From: Pelagibius sp.
GTDB taxonomy: Bacteria; Pseudomonadota; Alphaproteobacteria; Kiloniellales; Kiloniellaceae
Length of the DNA stretch: 64,000 nt
Reading direction: 5' to 3'
Assembly: GCA_028280305.1 (NCBI GenBank)
Contig: JANQMC010000098.1
Coordinates: 33,869-97,868 of the forward strand
Under the pieces are notes generated by a model. It was not told where the DNA came from, made no database searches, and saw only the letters and a program-made list of their open reading frames with translations. A program made the translations under genes and the position numbers. Below, one piece after another: positions 63,446 to 64,000 of this stretch (position 1 is its first letter; each line of letters opens with the position of its first letter).

Positions 63446-64000
63446 CTAGAGCAGAACCCGCAGCATCATGTTGATGCCAAGGCAGAACAGAACCAGCAGC
63501 ACCAGCTTACGGAAAGTCTCGGCCGGCAGGCGCCCGGCCAGCCTGTTGCCGATCCACATGCCAAGGCCGGCCGGCAGTGTGCAGGCCAGGGCGATCAGAA
63601 CGCGGGGAAGGTTCATAAAGCCGATGACCCAGAAGGAGCCGGCAATCAAGACGCCCGAGAAGAGAAAGAAGAGACCGAGCGCGGAAATCATGACCCGCCG
63701 CTCCGCACCGATGCCGGTCAGGTAGGTCACAAAGACGGGTCCGTTGGTTGACGTCAGCGTGCCGATGACGCCCGCAGCAACGCCGGCGACCCCCTCGGCC
63801 AGAGGGCGGCGTGCCGCCGGAATCCGCAGGCGTGGATTGACGCCGCTGAAAAGGGCGAAAGCCGACACGAAGAGACCGAGGCAGAAGATCAGCGGTTCCT
63901 CATCAAGGCTGCTGAGCAAGACGGCGCCGATCGGAACGCCCACGACAATGCCGAACAGCATGAGCCGAAAGCGGCTCAGTGTCGCCCGCATCTCGCCAGC
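63446..64000 (-). CDS. TauE/SafE-family permease, C-terminal part (cut by window end)
   Basis: The visible part has at least 181 residues in about five or six hydrophobic helices, with the family block G-T-L-T-S-T-N-G-P-V-F-V-T-Y-L. These proteins usually have about 250 residues and eight helices, so the start lies beyond the right edge. An in-frame ATG at 63991 is probably internal. The family exports sulfite, sulfoacetate or related anions. Its stop lies three bases from that of the convergent nitroreductase gene. Confidence 0.85.
   Translation of the reverse strand, partial: AGEMRATLSRFRLMLFGIVVGVPIGAVLLSSLDEEPLIFCLGLFVSAFALFSGVNPRLRIPAARRPLAEGVAGVAAGVIGTLTSTNGPVFVTYLTGIGAERRVMISALGLFFLFSGVLIAGSFWVIGFMNLPRVLIALACTLPAGLGMWIGNRLAGRLPAETFRKLVLLVLFCLGINMMLRVLL

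Overview
The window is a GC-rich, densely packed stretch of chromosome from an alphaproteobacterium. The transporter-rich catabolic gene content, ATGA-type overlaps and best-remembered family matches suggest Rhodospirillales or a relative, but there is no rRNA or other marker here, so that placement is an inference. About 60 protein genes are supported. No tRNA, rRNA, CRISPR array or intact mobile element was seen. Most of the content is uptake and catabolism of small carbon and nitrogen compounds.

Layout: (1) 308-7815, minus strand: an oxalate/C1 operon with a GntR regulator, oxalyl-CoA decarboxylase (oxc), formyl-CoA transferase (frc), a 10-formyl-THF hydrolase-domain-like formyltransferase, formate-THF ligase (fhs) and a universal stress protein. 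(2) 8007-18171, minus strand: a CUT1-type ABC importer (binding protein, two permeases, a small membrane protein, two ATPases) leading into a complete PEP-dependent dihydroxyacetone-type kinase relay (DhaL, DhaM, HPr, enzyme I, a small HTH protein, DhaK). (3) 18418-25758, minus strand: a Gfo/Idh/MocA dehydrogenase, a TIM-barrel isomerase, a LacI regulator, a glutamine-synthetase-like ligase, an FGGY kinase and an SDR dehydrogenase, with a 15-bp tandem repeat in one gap. (4) 25929-33861: a second glutamine-synthetase-like gene, a LysE exporter, a lone receiver protein, an SDR/LysR pair, an ArsR/SRPBCC pair facing a YciI-like/GST pair, and a DeoR regulator with a TIM-barrel protein.

(5) 34139-39949, plus strand: a polyamine-type ABC importer followed by a 2-oxoglutarate-Fe(II) oxygenase and a PuuD-like gamma-glutamyl hydrolase. 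(6) 39946-43879, minus strand: a polysaccharide-deacetylase/PuuE-like hydrolase and a TakP-like TRAP transporter. (7) 44292-49309: an exported HAD phosphatase, an exported sulfatase broken by two apparent frameshifts, and a divergent octaheme cytochrome c with TPRs. (8) 49306-55303: homogentisate catabolism (hmgA and a FAH-type hydrolase), a MarR regulator and a second TRAP transporter, linked by two matching palindromes. (9) 55306-64000: a branched-chain-amino-acid-type ABC transporter, a D-2-hydroxyacid dehydrogenase, a DAO-family oxidase, a nitroreductase and the end of a TauE/SafE permease cut by the window edge.

The most interesting points are the stand-alone hydrolase domain between frc and fhs, which might move a formyl group from formyl-CoA to tetrahydrofolate; an ABC importer joined to its own PTS phosphorelay and an HTH protein; the paired GAWAGTT-N8-AACTWTC sites that tie the TRAP transporter to homogentisate degradation; the octaheme-TPR cytochrome beside exported hydrolases; and hairpins directly after the binding-protein genes of three ABC operons.
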